A stretch of 64,000 bases of DNA from Berkiella sp964496435 (GCA_964496435.1 CAZBZP010000015.1:1-64000), one strand, 5' to 3'. Counted from the stretch's first letter, positions 33,030 to 42,018 are shown. Notes: a model not told the origin generated them from the letters alone. Translations and numbers: made by a program.

Positions 33030-36000
33030 ATGATGCTTGGTGGACAACAAAATCAATCTGCGCTCAAAACATCGCTTGAAAAGCTTTTTAGCAGCATACT
33101 TAGCGATGCCAATATAAGCACCGTTAAAAAACAACTTATTGAAGCAGATACCCTACTTGCGCAATGCGATGTTGTCGATCTGCAGGACTTTGAACTTGAA
33201 GTAAATGGTATTAACTATGCCTTTAATGATTTAGTAGAACTATCCAGCGCTTTGCCACAATTTGAACCTCTTAAAAGTACCTTAATAACTTGGACTCAAG
33301 CAAACAAAGTTATAGGCCTTAACCTTGCACAACTCGAAGAGCCCATCACGCAAGAAATTAATGCCCAAGAACCCCCTGGGCCCCCCAGTATTGTGCAAAC
33401 ACAAATTGATCCTGCAAAAGAAAAATATTTGCAAAAAGATAATGCCTATTTACGTGATTTATTAGCAGAAGAATTAAAAAACCAATCCTTAGGCACCTCT
33501 AAATCTAAATACGCCTGGACCTTCAAAAGCGGACAAGAAACACTCCGTAATGGCAAAGATGATAACGATGAAATCAATATCTTCTTTTTGGGTACATCTA
33601 CGCCGCCTTTATTTGGTATACATAATATTGATGTCTGCGAATCCGGTCATGTTATCTGCCAAGCAGCCTTACAAAAAGCGCAATTGGGAAGGGCGACGCT
33701 TTTAGTAAAGGGAATTGCAACCGCTGACATGGATGAGCAATTTCCCATGGAAGCCTTAGATAAGCCATCTATATTTGGTGGCGGTTCAGGTTATACAACG
33801 GTAAAAGGTACCGGCGCAGACACGCGCCTTACTGTCACTATGGAGCAGTTTTTTATTCCTACCTTATTTAAAATGCTGATTAATAAACCGCTTGCGATGC
33901 GTGATAATTTAACCATCAATCTTTCTGGCCATAGCCGTGGTGGAATCACCACCTTTATCATGGCCGATTGTGCAGATCAATTTATAAACTTTTTGGTGAA
34001 TAAACAAGAAGGTGTTGATTATAAACTAAGTGAATTAGCGCAAACCTACCAAATTGAGGAAGCACAACTCGCCTCTATTATTGCTGATCTCAAAGAAAAT
34101 CATCAAAAAATTAAAACCAAAGTATGCGCTTTAGATCCTGTAGAAGGCGCGCGCTCTATGGCCCAATGGGATCATTTTCTTACTTGGCGAGAAGGAAAAT
34201 ACATACCTCAAATAGGTGTCAAAGTAAAAGGTATTAAAGCTCCATTTAATTGCTCCTATACTGAAATGCCAGCCCGGGTAAGCAATGCGATGGTTTTTTT
34301 GGCAAGCGATGAACGCCGTAGTGGGTTTAGACCTACTATCCCTACTTTCGCACCTACTACCGAATTTTCCTGCAAACAAATTGCTGGTAAGCATGGTACT
34401 TTAACAGGCAACTTTGGTAATGACGGTAATCAAGGTCAATTTATGTTTAAGACCTTTGAAGGCGACCCTATCTTAAAGGATGCAATTTTAGGAATTTTTG
34501 ATGAAACCCTCATTAACATCAATGAGTTTATTTCACATGATGGGGAATTACCGCCTTTCCCCCGCAATACAGTACGACGCATTTTTAATCAACCAGAGTA
34601 TGACAATACAAAGAAACTCTTGCTCGATGTGCTCAGCAGCCATATGGACATTAATGATTTAGATGAAGACACCCTCGTTGAAGAATGTGAAAAACTCATG
34701 TTGGCCAATGAGAAATCAAACATTATTTTCTATGATAGCTTATACCATGATGCAAAAAATGCCATGATGCATCAAAAATCCAAGATCCTGAATTTGGAAA
34801 AGGACTGGCGGCATGATACGAATGTTGGTGCCGTTATTGATAGAGATGCTTGGGAAAAAGAAAGAAGAGTTTATATAAGGGGCATGAAAGTTGGGGGCAC
34901 CGTAAAATGGCATGAGTTTAAATTAGATGAGGTAGCACCTACGCGCTTACCTGAACCATTTTATTATCAGCATCACGTGAATTTTACTTCCACATCGGCC
35001 TCCTCCTCAGAGGGTAGCCCCAGCACATCTGCGCTTGCTTATGATGTTGCCTTAGAAGGTCTATTTGCTGAATTTTATCAATTAAAAAACAAAATTGAAT
35101 TAATTGCTAATTCTCCTCAAATGACCCGAGAGCAAAAGCAAGCAGCGCTCTTTAACAAAGAGTTTTCAACTGTTTTAAGTTCATTAACCAGACTTTCAAC
35201 AGATGGCAGGCACCATGGCTTGATTAACAAGATGATCTCTGAGTTAATGATTGATATTGTCAGTCGATATAAGATCTGCAATGATAAAAAGATCCAAAAT
35301 TACTTTGAAGCTAACAACCTAGAAGTAGATTTTAACAAATTAAATTATGATTGCATGCAAGAACAAGTAGATGCTTTGCAGACTTATTTCGCCAAAGATG
35401 GCATTAACATACTTTCCTTGGATGAAGTTTCTGCCTTTTATGATCATGTCTGTGACTTAGAGGAAAAGCTGCCTTCTGAGAATGAGGATTCTCTTGCTTT
35501 CTTAAGAGAGTTGAAAGCAAAAGCACTGGTTCAAGAGGAAATTGATAGCTACATCAATGCCCTAGAAGTTTACATAGAATCGAAAATGACTATGACCGGT
35601 CAAACAGCTGATGTAGCGCAAGATCTACATAAAGTATTAAGCAAAATTCGCACAAGTCTTATCAATAAATCAGCAGATGATGTAAAACGAGAGTTGCAAG
35701 TTATGATTGAAGTATATATACAAGGCAAAGAACATCAATCCTATCTTGGAAAAATAATGAAAAAGGATCCTGCCTCTGTTGCTGCCTTAAAATCGGCTGA
35801 AAAGCATATTCATGGTAAGCAAATGAACAGAGACATAACGAGAGTAACGAAAGCGCTTGAGCTGCCAAATTTAAAGGCAGATTTAACACTTTACATCCAA
35901 TCTATGTCTGATTATATCGGATCATTTAAGTGGCGCTCACCTGACAAGGATACTGTTGCCCTAAAAGATCATTTACTCGTGCTCAAAGAAAAAATAACGG

Positions 36001-36218
36001 ATGGAGTTGAGGAAGAAGATTTAATTGCCATACGTATAGAAATGAATAAGTTGATTGAAAACTATATTAACTCTCATCCAGCATCCCTGACTGGCGGTGA
36101 TTCCCCTTCTGTTAAAGCTTTGAAAAATGTGAAGGAAGAACTTTATAAGCAACGGTTTGAAGAAGCACAAAGACAACTACAACCGATTGAAAGAAAAGAA
36201 AGAAAAAACGTGCTTTAA
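33030..36218 (+). CDS. Large alpha/beta-hydrolase protein with helical repeat tail; effector candidate
   Basis: 1062 residues; family not recognised beyond the fold. Residues about 180-470 look like an alpha/beta hydrolase: nucleophile elbow GHSRGG (Ser302), an acid in ALDPVEG (Asp369) and a candidate histidine in GKHGT (His455). This order matches lipases, and the GHSRGG/DP style recalls lipase-type secreted effectors. No signal peptide. Residues about 640-1050 are helical; two stretches near the C-terminus (from about 845 and 950) look like repeats of each other. The C-terminus is charged (ERKERKNV). GGGG precedes the ATG at 33030. It neighbours an ankyrin protein and an IcmD-like protein, so type IVB export is a reasonable inference. 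Confidence 0.7.
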   Translation: MMLGGQQNQSALKTSLEKLFSSILSDANISTVKKQLIEADTLLAQCDVVDLQDFELEVNGINYAFNDLVELSSALPQFEPLKSTLITWTQANKVIGLNLAQLEEPITQEINAQEPPGPPSIVQTQIDPAKEKYLQKDNAYLRDLLAEELKNQSLGTSKSKYAWTFKSGQETLRNGKDDNDEINIFFLGTSTPPLFGIHNIDVCESGHVICQAALQKAQLGRATLLVKGIATADMDEQFPMEALDKPSIFGGGSGYTTVKGTGADTRLTVTMEQFFIPTLFKMLINKPLAMRDNLTINLSGHSRGGITTFIMADCADQFINFLVNKQEGVDYKLSELAQTYQIEEAQLASIIADLKENHQKIKTKVCALDPVEGARSMAQWDHFLTWREGKYIPQIGVKVKGIKAPFNCSYTEMPARVSNAMVFLASDERRSGFRPTIPTFAPTTEFSCKQIAGKHGTLTGNFGNDGNQGQFMFKTFEGDPILKDAILGIFDETLININEFISHDGELPPFPRNTVRRIFNQPEYDNTKKLLLDVLSSHMDINDLDEDTLVEECEKLMLANEKSNIIFYDSLYHDAKNAMMHQKSKILNLEKDWRHDTNVGAVIDRDAWEKERRVYIRGMKVGGTVKWHEFKLDEVAPTRLPEPFYYQHHVNFTSTSASSSEGSPSTSALAYDVALEGLFAEFYQLKNKIELIANSPQMTREQKQAALFNKEFSTVLSSLTRLSTDGRHHGLINKMISELMIDIVSRYKICNDKKIQNYFEANNLEVDFNKLNYDCMQEQVDALQTYFAKDGINILSLDEVSAFYDHVCDLEEKLPSENEDSLAFLRELKAKALVQEEIDSYINALEVYIESKMTMTGQTADVAQDLHKVLSKIRTSLINKSADDVKRELQVMIEVYIQGKEHQSYLGKIMKKDPASVAALKSAEKHIHGKQMNRDITRVTKALELPNLKADLTLYIQSMSDYIGSFKWRSPDKDTVALKDHLLVLKEKITDGVEEEDLIAIRIEMNKLIENYINSHPASLTGGDSPSVKALKNVKEELYKQRFEEAQRQLQPIERKERKNVL

Positions 36219-36221
36219 GAA

Positions 36222-36252
36222 ATCAGCCAGAAAACACTGTTTTCTGGCTGAT
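36222..36252. terminator. Convergent terminator
   Basis: Perfect 15-bp stem ATCAGCCAGAAAACA with its complement, followed by a T-rich stretch (ATTTTATCTTT). Lies between the gene ends at 36218 and 36257. Confidence 0.75.
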
Positions 36253-36256
36253 CATT

Positions 36257-36850
36257 TTATCTTTGTTGATTATAACGAGGATCCGTCGTCCAACCACCAG
36301 CACCACCACCTGAGCTTCCACTTGAACTACCACTGTCGTAGGGATTTGCACTTGGCGAAGCGGCTGGCTGTTCAACTTGTTGTTGTGGTTGCGCTTCCTG
36401 CTGTGTGCTCTGCTCCTGGGATTGTGGCATTGGCATGCTTTCTTGCTGATGTCCAGGCGGATAAGGTAAACCAGGGCTCTTTTGATCCTGTCCTGGTAAG
36501 GGTAAATTGCTGGATCTGGTTTCTTGTGGCACTTCATTCTTACCTGTATGCCCTTGCTTAGTTGCATAAGGGATAAGTAAAGCAATCACGCCAAGTATGA
36601 CCAAGGTAATCGGTGTTGCAAGGGGAACGAGCTTGGGACTTTGACGATGGATTTTATATTGCGCAATCGACATCATCACAAAGGCAAGACCAATTAAATA
36701 ACACCCAATGTCTACAACTTTCATCACGATGGAAGTTGGCCCCATAAGATTGTCTGCAGCATCACCTACTGAACCTGCAAAAACACTCACTGGTAATATC
36801 ACAAGCGCGAAAAATAACCATTTGAAAAAAGAAGATAATTTATTGTTCAT
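36257..36850 (-). CDS. IcmD/DotP-like type IVB secretion protein with Pro/Gln-rich tail
   Basis: Inner-membrane protein resembling Legionella IcmD/DotP. Signal peptide to about residue 25 (VILPVSVFA), a segment GSVGDAADNLMGPTS, a first helix (VVDIGCYLIGLAFVMMSIA), a short loop with QYKIHRQSPKLVPLATPI, and a second helix (TLVILGVIALLIPYA). The VPLATPI step between the helices is typical of the IcmC/IcmD group. The remaining 100 residues are Pro/Gln/Ser/Gly-rich and not part of usual IcmD, which is about 130 residues. The start at 36850 has AGGGCG upstream; the longer ORF to 36949 is unlikely. No other dot/icm gene is in this window. Confidence 0.72.
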   Translation of the reverse strand: MNNKLSSFFKWLFFALVILPVSVFAGSVGDAADNLMGPTSIVMKVVDIGCYLIGLAFVMMSIAQYKIHRQSPKLVPLATPITLVILGVIALLIPYATKQGHTGKNEVPQETRSSNLPLPGQDQKSPGLPYPPGHQQESMPMPQSQEQSTQQEAQPQQQVEQPAASPSANPYDSGSSSGSSGGGAGGWTTDPRYNQQR

Positions 36851-36945
36851 ATGGCGCCCTAACCGTTCATTTTTAAATTGATCTATCAATAGTTTACAAT
36901 AAATTTTAGTATGACAACAATCCTGACTTTTGCTATTGCACCTTT

Positions 36946-37617
36946 TCATTCTTGTATATCAAAGAGTTCGCCCGCATGGGGTTTGAAATGCGACCAGGCA
37001 TCGTTTAATTGCTGCGTACTTTTTAGTGAATATTGATTTTCAGACCATGCTAATAAATTTTCTAAGCTTAAAGTGATGCTTGCAACGCCTAAACTTGCCA
37101 TCGTGGCAATCATATTATTATCTTGAATGCTCGCTGCCATCACTTTGGTTTTAAATCCATAATTATTTATCATCGCTTGCATCATTTTCACTTCTTCAAC
37201 AGGGTTGATGCCTTCGCGCGACATATGGCTCACATAGGGTGCAACATAATCAACGCCCATTATTGCGCTCATTAAAAATTGTTCTGCTTTAAAAACCGCT
37301 GTAACAAGTGTTGGGATCTTCAAGGCGATTAATTCAGGTATGATGGCAAGCCCCTCTGGCACACAGGGAACCTTCACCAGGATCCTATCACTGAACTGAT
37401 TAAGTTTTTTTGCTTGTTGCAACATGCCCTGTGCACTGGTAGCAGTTACTTGGGCCCCAACCAACCCTGGCTGTGCCTGCAACAGCATCGTCAATTGCGC
37501 TTTGGCCATGATGGGTTGCTTGCTTAATATCTTCGGATTGGTTGTGATCCCTTTGATCCAAGCATGCTTGCAAAAACGAATCACATCCTCTTTGGCACTA
37601 TCACACCAAATTTCCAT
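36946..37617 (-). CDS. Transaldolase / fructose-6-phosphate aldolase-like protein
   Basis: Class I aldolase of the small transaldolase family (TalC/FSA type). The N-terminus MEIWCDSAK (catalytic Asp6), ITTNPKI, the Schiff-base lysine Lys82 in RILVKVPC, and VTAVFKAEQ, YVAPYVSHMSREG are typical. 223 residues, the short-form length. It may act on sedoheptulose-7-phosphate or fructose-6-phosphate; sequence alone does not decide. It has the same direction as the IcmD-like gene downstream, with which it shares no clear function. Confidence 0.85.
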   Translation of the reverse strand: MEIWCDSAKEDVIRFCKHAWIKGITTNPKILSKQPIMAKAQLTMLLQAQPGLVGAQVTATSAQGMLQQAKKLNQFSDRILVKVPCVPEGLAIIPELIALKIPTLVTAVFKAEQFLMSAIMGVDYVAPYVSHMSREGINPVEEVKMMQAMINNYGFKTKVMAASIQDNNMIATMASLGVASITLSLENLLAWSENQYSLKSTQQLNDAWSHFKPHAGELFDIQE

Positions 37618-37744
37618 ATTTCCTCCATTCTCATCTTGAATAAGCCAAGGGACAGTATTTTAAGGCCCATTTAAACCATTTCGTCATCTTACTGCCTTTT
37701 TGGCTTGCTTTTAACCCAAAAAACAACTAAGGTTACGTTTTAGC

Positions 37745-37762
37745 GTACTAGCGCGCTAGTAC
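37745..37762. promoter_or_regulatory. Perfect 18-bp palindrome, TrpR-type operator
   Basis: GTACTAGCGCGCTAGTAC, 31 bases before the permease ATG. The half-site GTACTAG and 18-bp layout match the trp repressor operators of E. coli (trp, aroH), which have GNACTAG arms around a four-base centre. No other regulator site is apparent. Suggests control of the permease by tryptophan. Confidence 0.7.
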
Positions 37763-37792
37763 AGAACGACATAAACAATATAGGTGTCTAAC

Positions 37793-39205
37793 ATGGCCGT
37801 CAGCAGCAGTATTAAGTCCTATACCCCAGCCAGGGTATTAAGTGTGTTTTCTTTGGTGATGATTAATGTTATCGCTGTAGATAGCATCCGCACACTCCCA
37901 ATGGCTGCTAGCTTCGGCTATGGCTTAATTACCCTCTATATTATTGCTGCTATCGCTTTCTTTATACCAACCGCCTTAGTGACCGCCGAGCTTGCGACCA
38001 CCTGGCCTGAAAAAGGCGGCTTATATGCCTGGGTGAAGATTGCCTTTGGGCACAAATGGGGTTTATGCGTTGTTTATCTGCAATGGATTTATAATGTGGT
38101 GTGGTATCCCACTATTCTTACCTTAATTGCCAGTACAATTGCTTATCTGGTTGACGAAAGTCTGGTTAGAAATGCCAGCTTTATGACAACGGTAGTTTTG
38201 GTCACCTTTTGGGGTTGCACCTTGCTTAACTTTTTCGGCATGCGTATTTCAAGCGCCATCAGTACCTTTGGCTCTATTTTAGGTACGCTGGGCCCGATGA
38301 TATTAATTATTATTTTGGCCTTTTTCTGGCTACAAAATGGCAATACGCCTGAAATCACCTTCTCAAGTAGTAGTTTCTTTCCAAAGGTTAATAACCTTTC
38401 TGCTATTGCCGAACTTGTGTTCTTTACACAAATTATTTATAGCCTCTTGGGCTTAGAAATGTCTGCGGTTCACGCACTTGAAGTGAATAATCCTAAAAAG
38501 GATTACCCAAAAGCCTTGTTGATTTCAGCTGTTATTATTTTAGTGAGTTTGATTTTGGCTTCCTTGGCTGTGGCGATTGTCGTGCCAGCTGACAAATTAA
38601 CCAATCTCACAGGTATTATCCAAGCTTTTAATTTATTTGCAGAAGAATTTAATCTTCCTTGGCTTGCACCGATGATGGCTGTTGCCATTCTGATTGGTGG
38701 GATCTGCGCAGTAGCAACCTGGATCATTGGGCCCACAAAAGGGTTATTTGCCGCAGCGGATGATGGTTTGCTGCCACGAGGCCTTGCTAAAACCAACCGT
38801 TATGGTGTGCCTTATGCGATGCTGTTAACCCAAGGTGGGATCTGCAGCGTCTTAACTTTAATTTACATTCTTTTACCCACGGTTGAGGGTGCTTATTACC
38901 TGCTCTCATCAATGGCGGCCCAACTCTCCATGTTGATGTATGCCATTCTTTTTTCAGCTGCTATTGCTTTACGTTATAGCCAAAAGAACGTTGAAAGACC
39001 CTTTAAAATTCCTGGCAAGAATTGGGGCATGTGGTTGTTCGCGGGGATGGGGATCATTATCTCAATTATCGTCGTTGCCTTGGGTTTTGTGCCACCCACT
39101 AATAAAGTTGAGTTAGGCGATGTGGTGATGTATGAAACTTGCTTGGTAGCGGGGATTGCTTTAATCCTCTTACCTATTGCCTTTATACATAAACCACGCA
39201 AATAG
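37793..39205 (+). CDS. APC-family amino-acid permease
   Basis: Inner-membrane transporter of the amino acid-polyamine-organocation superfamily, about 12 helices. The N-terminal signature (SVFSLVMINVIAVDSIRTLP), PEKGGLYAWVKIAFG and LLGLEMSAVHALEVNNPKKDYPKALL point to the glutamate/GABA-antiporter-like subgroup. The ATG at 37793 follows AGGTG; a GTG at 37784 is less likely. 470 residues. The upstream TrpR-type operator suggests a link to tryptophan or another aromatic amino acid, but the substrate cannot be read from the sequence. Confidence 0.88.
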   Translation: MAVSSSIKSYTPARVLSVFSLVMINVIAVDSIRTLPMAASFGYGLITLYIIAAIAFFIPTALVTAELATTWPEKGGLYAWVKIAFGHKWGLCVVYLQWIYNVVWYPTILTLIASTIAYLVDESLVRNASFMTTVVLVTFWGCTLLNFFGMRISSAISTFGSILGTLGPMILIIILAFFWLQNGNTPEITFSSSSFFPKVNNLSAIAELVFFTQIIYSLLGLEMSAVHALEVNNPKKDYPKALLISAVIILVSLILASLAVAIVVPADKLTNLTGIIQAFNLFAEEFNLPWLAPMMAVAILIGGICAVATWIIGPTKGLFAAADDGLLPRGLAKTNRYGVPYAMLLTQGGICSVLTLIYILLPTVEGAYYLLSSMAAQLSMLMYAILFSAAIALRYSQKNVERPFKIPGKNWGMWLFAGMGIIISIIVVALGFVPPTNKVELGDVVMYETCLVAGIALILLPIAFIHKPRK

Positions 39206-39307
39206 GTGTACTTACACTGCCAGAGATTACTGATTATTTATTTCAATCAGTAAAGGCTTCAGTTATGATAGCCGCAGCGTTGTAAAAGGGATGTCAGGAC
39301 AACCTGA

Positions 39308-39970
39308 ATGTTAAATTTGCTGTTATTTCTAGCCAGTTGTGGTCTTGTCGTTGGTTTTGCTTGGTACTTTTGCTATCTAGGTCAAAGCGCCCTCACGGCC
39401 TGGATAGCAATATTAAGTTTGTTAGCAAATTTATTTGTTTTAAAGCAAATTGATTTTATGGGCTTTAATGCCACGGCTTCAGATGTCTTTGCGATTGGCA
39501 GTTTGCTGGGCTTAAATTTACTTCAAGAAAAATATGGGCGCAAAGCCACACAGCAAGCCATTTGGGCAAGCTTCAGTGGCTTGGTCTTTTTTGCCGTGAT
39601 GACACAAATCCATTTAAGTTACATTCCCAGCGTCTATGATCAATCCCAAGAAGCTTATAGCTTCTTGTTAACCCCTGCGCCCAGAATAATGATTTCTTCT
39701 TTGCTCACCTTTTTAGTGGTTGATCAATTTGATGCAAAACTTTATGGCTATCTGCGACAACGCTTTCCAGCCATATCAATGATTCTTGTTAGCAGTTTAA
39801 CGATGGGTTGCAGCCAATTATTAGATACTGTTTTATTTTCTTTCCTGGGCTTGTATGGGGTGGTTGCTGCCATTTCTCAGATTATTATGGTGAGCTATTC
39901 AATAAAACTGCTTGCTATTGTGAATACTGTTCCATGGTCCTTTATGACAAGGCGTTTATTTAACCGATGA
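39308..39970 (+). CDS. yhhQ: Queuosine precursor transporter (YhhQ/QPTR family)
   Basis: Membrane protein of the VUT/YhhQ family, which imports 7-deazaguanine precursors of queuosine. About six to seven helices with family motifs NATASDVFAIGSLLGLNLLQEKYGRKAT and VVDQFDAKLYGYLRQRF, and a C-terminal MVSYSIKLLAI segment. 220 residues, normal length. The next gene, tgt, overlaps by four bases (ATGA), so transport and insertion of the base are coupled. Substrate could be preQ0, preQ1 or queuine. Confidence 0.9.
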   Translation: MLNLLLFLASCGLVVGFAWYFCYLGQSALTAWIAILSLLANLFVLKQIDFMGFNATASDVFAIGSLLGLNLLQEKYGRKATQQAIWASFSGLVFFAVMTQIHLSYIPSVYDQSQEAYSFLLTPAPRIMISSLLTFLVVDQFDAKLYGYLRQRFPAISMILVSSLTMGCSQLLDTVLFSFLGLYGVVAAISQIIMVSYSIKLLAIVNTVPWSFMTRRLFNR

Positions 39971-41130
39971 TTTCTTCACCTGTAATTCAATCACAATTTC
40001 ATTTTGAGATTCACTATCAATCTAAAATTTCACGCGCGCGCGTCGGTCGCATTCATACGCCCCATGGCATTATTGAAACGCCTAATTTTGTGGCTGTTGG
40101 CACAAATGGCTCTTTAAAAACATTGCACAATCATGATCATGCTTTGCTTAATGTGCAGTTAATGTTTTGTAATACCTATCATTTGATGGTACAGCCTGGC
40201 ACGCAGTTGATTAAAGAAGCTGGTGGCTTACATCGCTTTATTAACCGTAAGCAACCGATTATTACCGATTCCGGTGGGTTCCAGGTTTTTAGCTTAGCCT
40301 ATGCCCAAATGGCCAGTGAAGACAAAAGAGAGCTTAAAGGCCAAGGTGGGAAAAAGCATCCTAATTCGGTTGTGAAAGTAAGCGAAGAAGGCGTTATTTT
40401 TCGTTCTTACAAAGATGGCACCAAGATAATGCTTTCCCCCGAAACAACAGTGCTGGCTCAAAAGGATTTAGGCAGTGATATTATTATCCCCTTAGATGAA
40501 TTGCTCCCCTTTCATGTAGATGAAACCAAATTAAAAGCTTCATTCGCCAGAACCCATCGCTGGGAATGCCGTTCATTACATGAGCATTTGAAAAATAGAC
40601 AAAACCAAGCGATGTATGCCGTGATTCATGGGGGCACCGATCTCGATTTACGTCAAAAAAGCTGCGCTATTTTAACTCAAGAAGCCTTTGATGGCTTTGC
40701 GATTGGCGGTAGTTTGGGCGGTAATCACGCAGAGTTATATCAAACGATTGATGGCACCACAGGGCATTTACCCAATGAAGCACCAAGACATTTACTTGGC
40801 ATTGGTGATGTGCCCTCAATTGATCAATGCATTGGTTATGGTATAGATACCTTTGATAGTTCTTATCCGACTAAAGCGGCCAGACACGGTATGATTTTAA
40901 CGCGCAAAGGCCCTTTAAAATTAATTCGCCAAGCTCATGCACGTGAATACGAACCTTTGGAAGAAGGCTGTAGCTGCCAAACTTGCACCCATTACACCCG
41001 TGCTTATTTGCATCATCTTTTTAAGGCAAATGAACCTTCTGCTGCCAGTCTTGCAACCCATCATAATGTGCATTTTATGATGACAAAAATGGAAAGCATC
41101 AGGACACAGATTTTATCTGGTCTGCTGTAA
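39967..41130 (+). CDS. tgt: tRNA-guanine transglycosylase with altered base pocket
   Basis: Exchanges G34 of GUN-anticodon tRNAs for a queuine-type base. Core motifs: VAVGTNGSLKTL, FCNTYHL, TDSGGFQVFSL, HGGTDLDLRQ, GYGIDTFDSSYPT, and zinc site CSCQTC with a later histidine. The pocket loop reads GGSLGGN (247-253) where preQ1-type bacterial enzymes have GGLAVGE; Gly at the Val233 position (Zymomonas numbering) is the eukaryote-like state that admits queuine. Residues 117-134 (EDKRELKGQGGKKHPN) form an insertion. 387 residues, slightly long. Coupled to the YhhQ transporter. Queuine use is inference. Confidence 0.92.
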   Translation: MISSPVIQSQFHFEIHYQSKISRARVGRIHTPHGIIETPNFVAVGTNGSLKTLHNHDHALLNVQLMFCNTYHLMVQPGTQLIKEAGGLHRFINRKQPIITDSGGFQVFSLAYAQMASEDKRELKGQGGKKHPNSVVKVSEEGVIFRSYKDGTKIMLSPETTVLAQKDLGSDIIIPLDELLPFHVDETKLKASFARTHRWECRSLHEHLKNRQNQAMYAVIHGGTDLDLRQKSCAILTQEAFDGFAIGGSLGGNHAELYQTIDGTTGHLPNEAPRHLLGIGDVPSIDQCIGYGIDTFDSSYPTKAARHGMILTRKGPLKLIRQAHAREYEPLEEGCSCQTCTHYTRAYLHHLFKANEPSAASLATHHNVHFMMTKMESIRTQILSGLL

Positions 41131-41217
41131 TACATTTTGACAATCTGATAAACTTCACTGTCGCTTTAAATAAGCGTTTCTTATTATATTAAAATAATAA
41201 AATACAAGGAATCTTTT

Positions 41218-41475
41218 ATGGCAAATGGTGGCCCAACAACGCAACAGCTTTTCCTCCAATTAACCATGGCTGCAAATGTCTTAAACCAAGAAGATAGACA
41301 AGTTCAGCTCAATCATCGTCAAGAAGAAAAAGAGATAAAAAAAGCTGAGAAGCGTAATCAAAAAGCTATAGTGCGACATCAGCAAATTGATATGCAAAGA
41401 CAAAAAGTAATAAAGGCACAAAAACCCTATAATTATGGTAAATCGTCAACACATATCGGCAAGCCTGGACAATAA
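41218..41475 (+). CDS. Small charged hypothetical protein
   Basis: No family recognised. 85 residues rich in Gln, Glu, Lys and Arg; residues 25-70 (RQVQLNHRQEEKEIKKAEKR onward) should form one long amphipathic or coiled-coil helix. No signal peptide or membrane segment. AAGGAA precedes the ATG at suitable spacing, which supports translation. It stands alone, 87 bases after tgt, with a repeat element just downstream. Could be a small regulatory or secreted protein; nothing decides. Confidence 0.55.
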   Translation: MANGGPTTQQLFLQLTMAANVLNQEDRQVQLNHRQEEKEIKKAEKRNQKAIVRHQQIDMQRQKVIKAQKPYNYGKSSTHIGKPGQ

Positions 41476-41493
41476 TAATCTATCCATTTCAAC

Positions 41494-41584
41494 TACCGCG
41501 TCAGAGTCATAATGTAGTAGCCCACCCATAAGCGTTAGCGCTTGTCACGCCGAAGCATCGATGCGTAGGCGCAAGGCGGTGGGT
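41494..41584. repeat. Dispersed repeat, copy 1
   Basis: Begins TACCGCGTCAG, then AATGTAGTAGCCCACCCA, and ends AGGCGGTGGG. Its middle (AAGCGTTAGCGCTTG) is a hairpin and the CCCACC/GGTGGG parts can pair. A similar copy is at 42144-42236 and a short one at 42090-42125. It overlaps the end of the DUF3757-like gene by one base. Confidence 0.6.
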
Positions 41585-42018
41585 TATTTTATCAATTTTT
41601 GCAACCAATTTTTCCCTGATTTCACCTTAAAAGAACAGCTTTCTGGCCGACCACCCGTACAATTAATCACTTCATTAGATTCATCCCAATTATTGCCTGA
41701 AATTTCTACCGTGCTATCGGCATCAGCGCTTAACTCAACGGCTGTCCAAAGATAAGTGCCAGGCTTTTCAGGATTCACCCAGCGGTAGCGACAATCGATT
41801 TTATTATTTTGGGGATAATAAAAGACCTGATCAAAACCAATTTGATCGGCATAAGGCCAGCCTCTAAAAGCAATGCGCCAATACAATTTATCGTTTTTAA
41901 ATGCCTGCACATTATGTTCATTTTTTTTAACTACATCCGCTGGCGGGCAAAAATGATCTTCCGCATAAGCCGTTACCGAAGCCAATAACAATAGAACAGC
42001 AGGCAATCTTAAATACAT
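41584..42018 (-). CDS. Small exported DUF3757-like protein
   Basis: Secreted or periplasmic by its signal peptide (MYLRLPAVLLLLASVTAYA, cleavage before EDHFCPP). The 125-residue mature part has five cysteines and the pattern CPPAD...FRGW...YYPQNNKIDCRYRW...NNWDESN...CSFKV, which I associate with the DUF3757 proteins of Legionella and Coxiella; the assignment is by eye. The ATG at 42018 has GAGG upstream; the longer ORF to 42078 is unlikely. 144 residues. Function unknown. Confidence 0.65.
   Translation of the reverse strand: MYLRLPAVLLLLASVTAYAEDHFCPPADVVKKNEHNVQAFKNDKLYWRIAFRGWPYADQIGFDQVFYYPQNNKIDCRYRWVNPEKPGTYLWTAVELSADADSTVEISGNNWDESNEVINCTGGRPESCSFKVKSGKNWLQKLIK

Noticed and set aside
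36157..36585. Open frames on both strands across the end of the 33030 gene and the IcmD-like tail
   Set aside because: They overlap clear genes and the terminator at 36222-36252; low-complexity sequence from the Pro/Gln tail in other frames.
41137..41171. TTGACA-based promoter before the 85-residue gene
   Set aside because: TTGACA is present but the nearest -10-like sequence (TTTAAA) is too far (22 bases).
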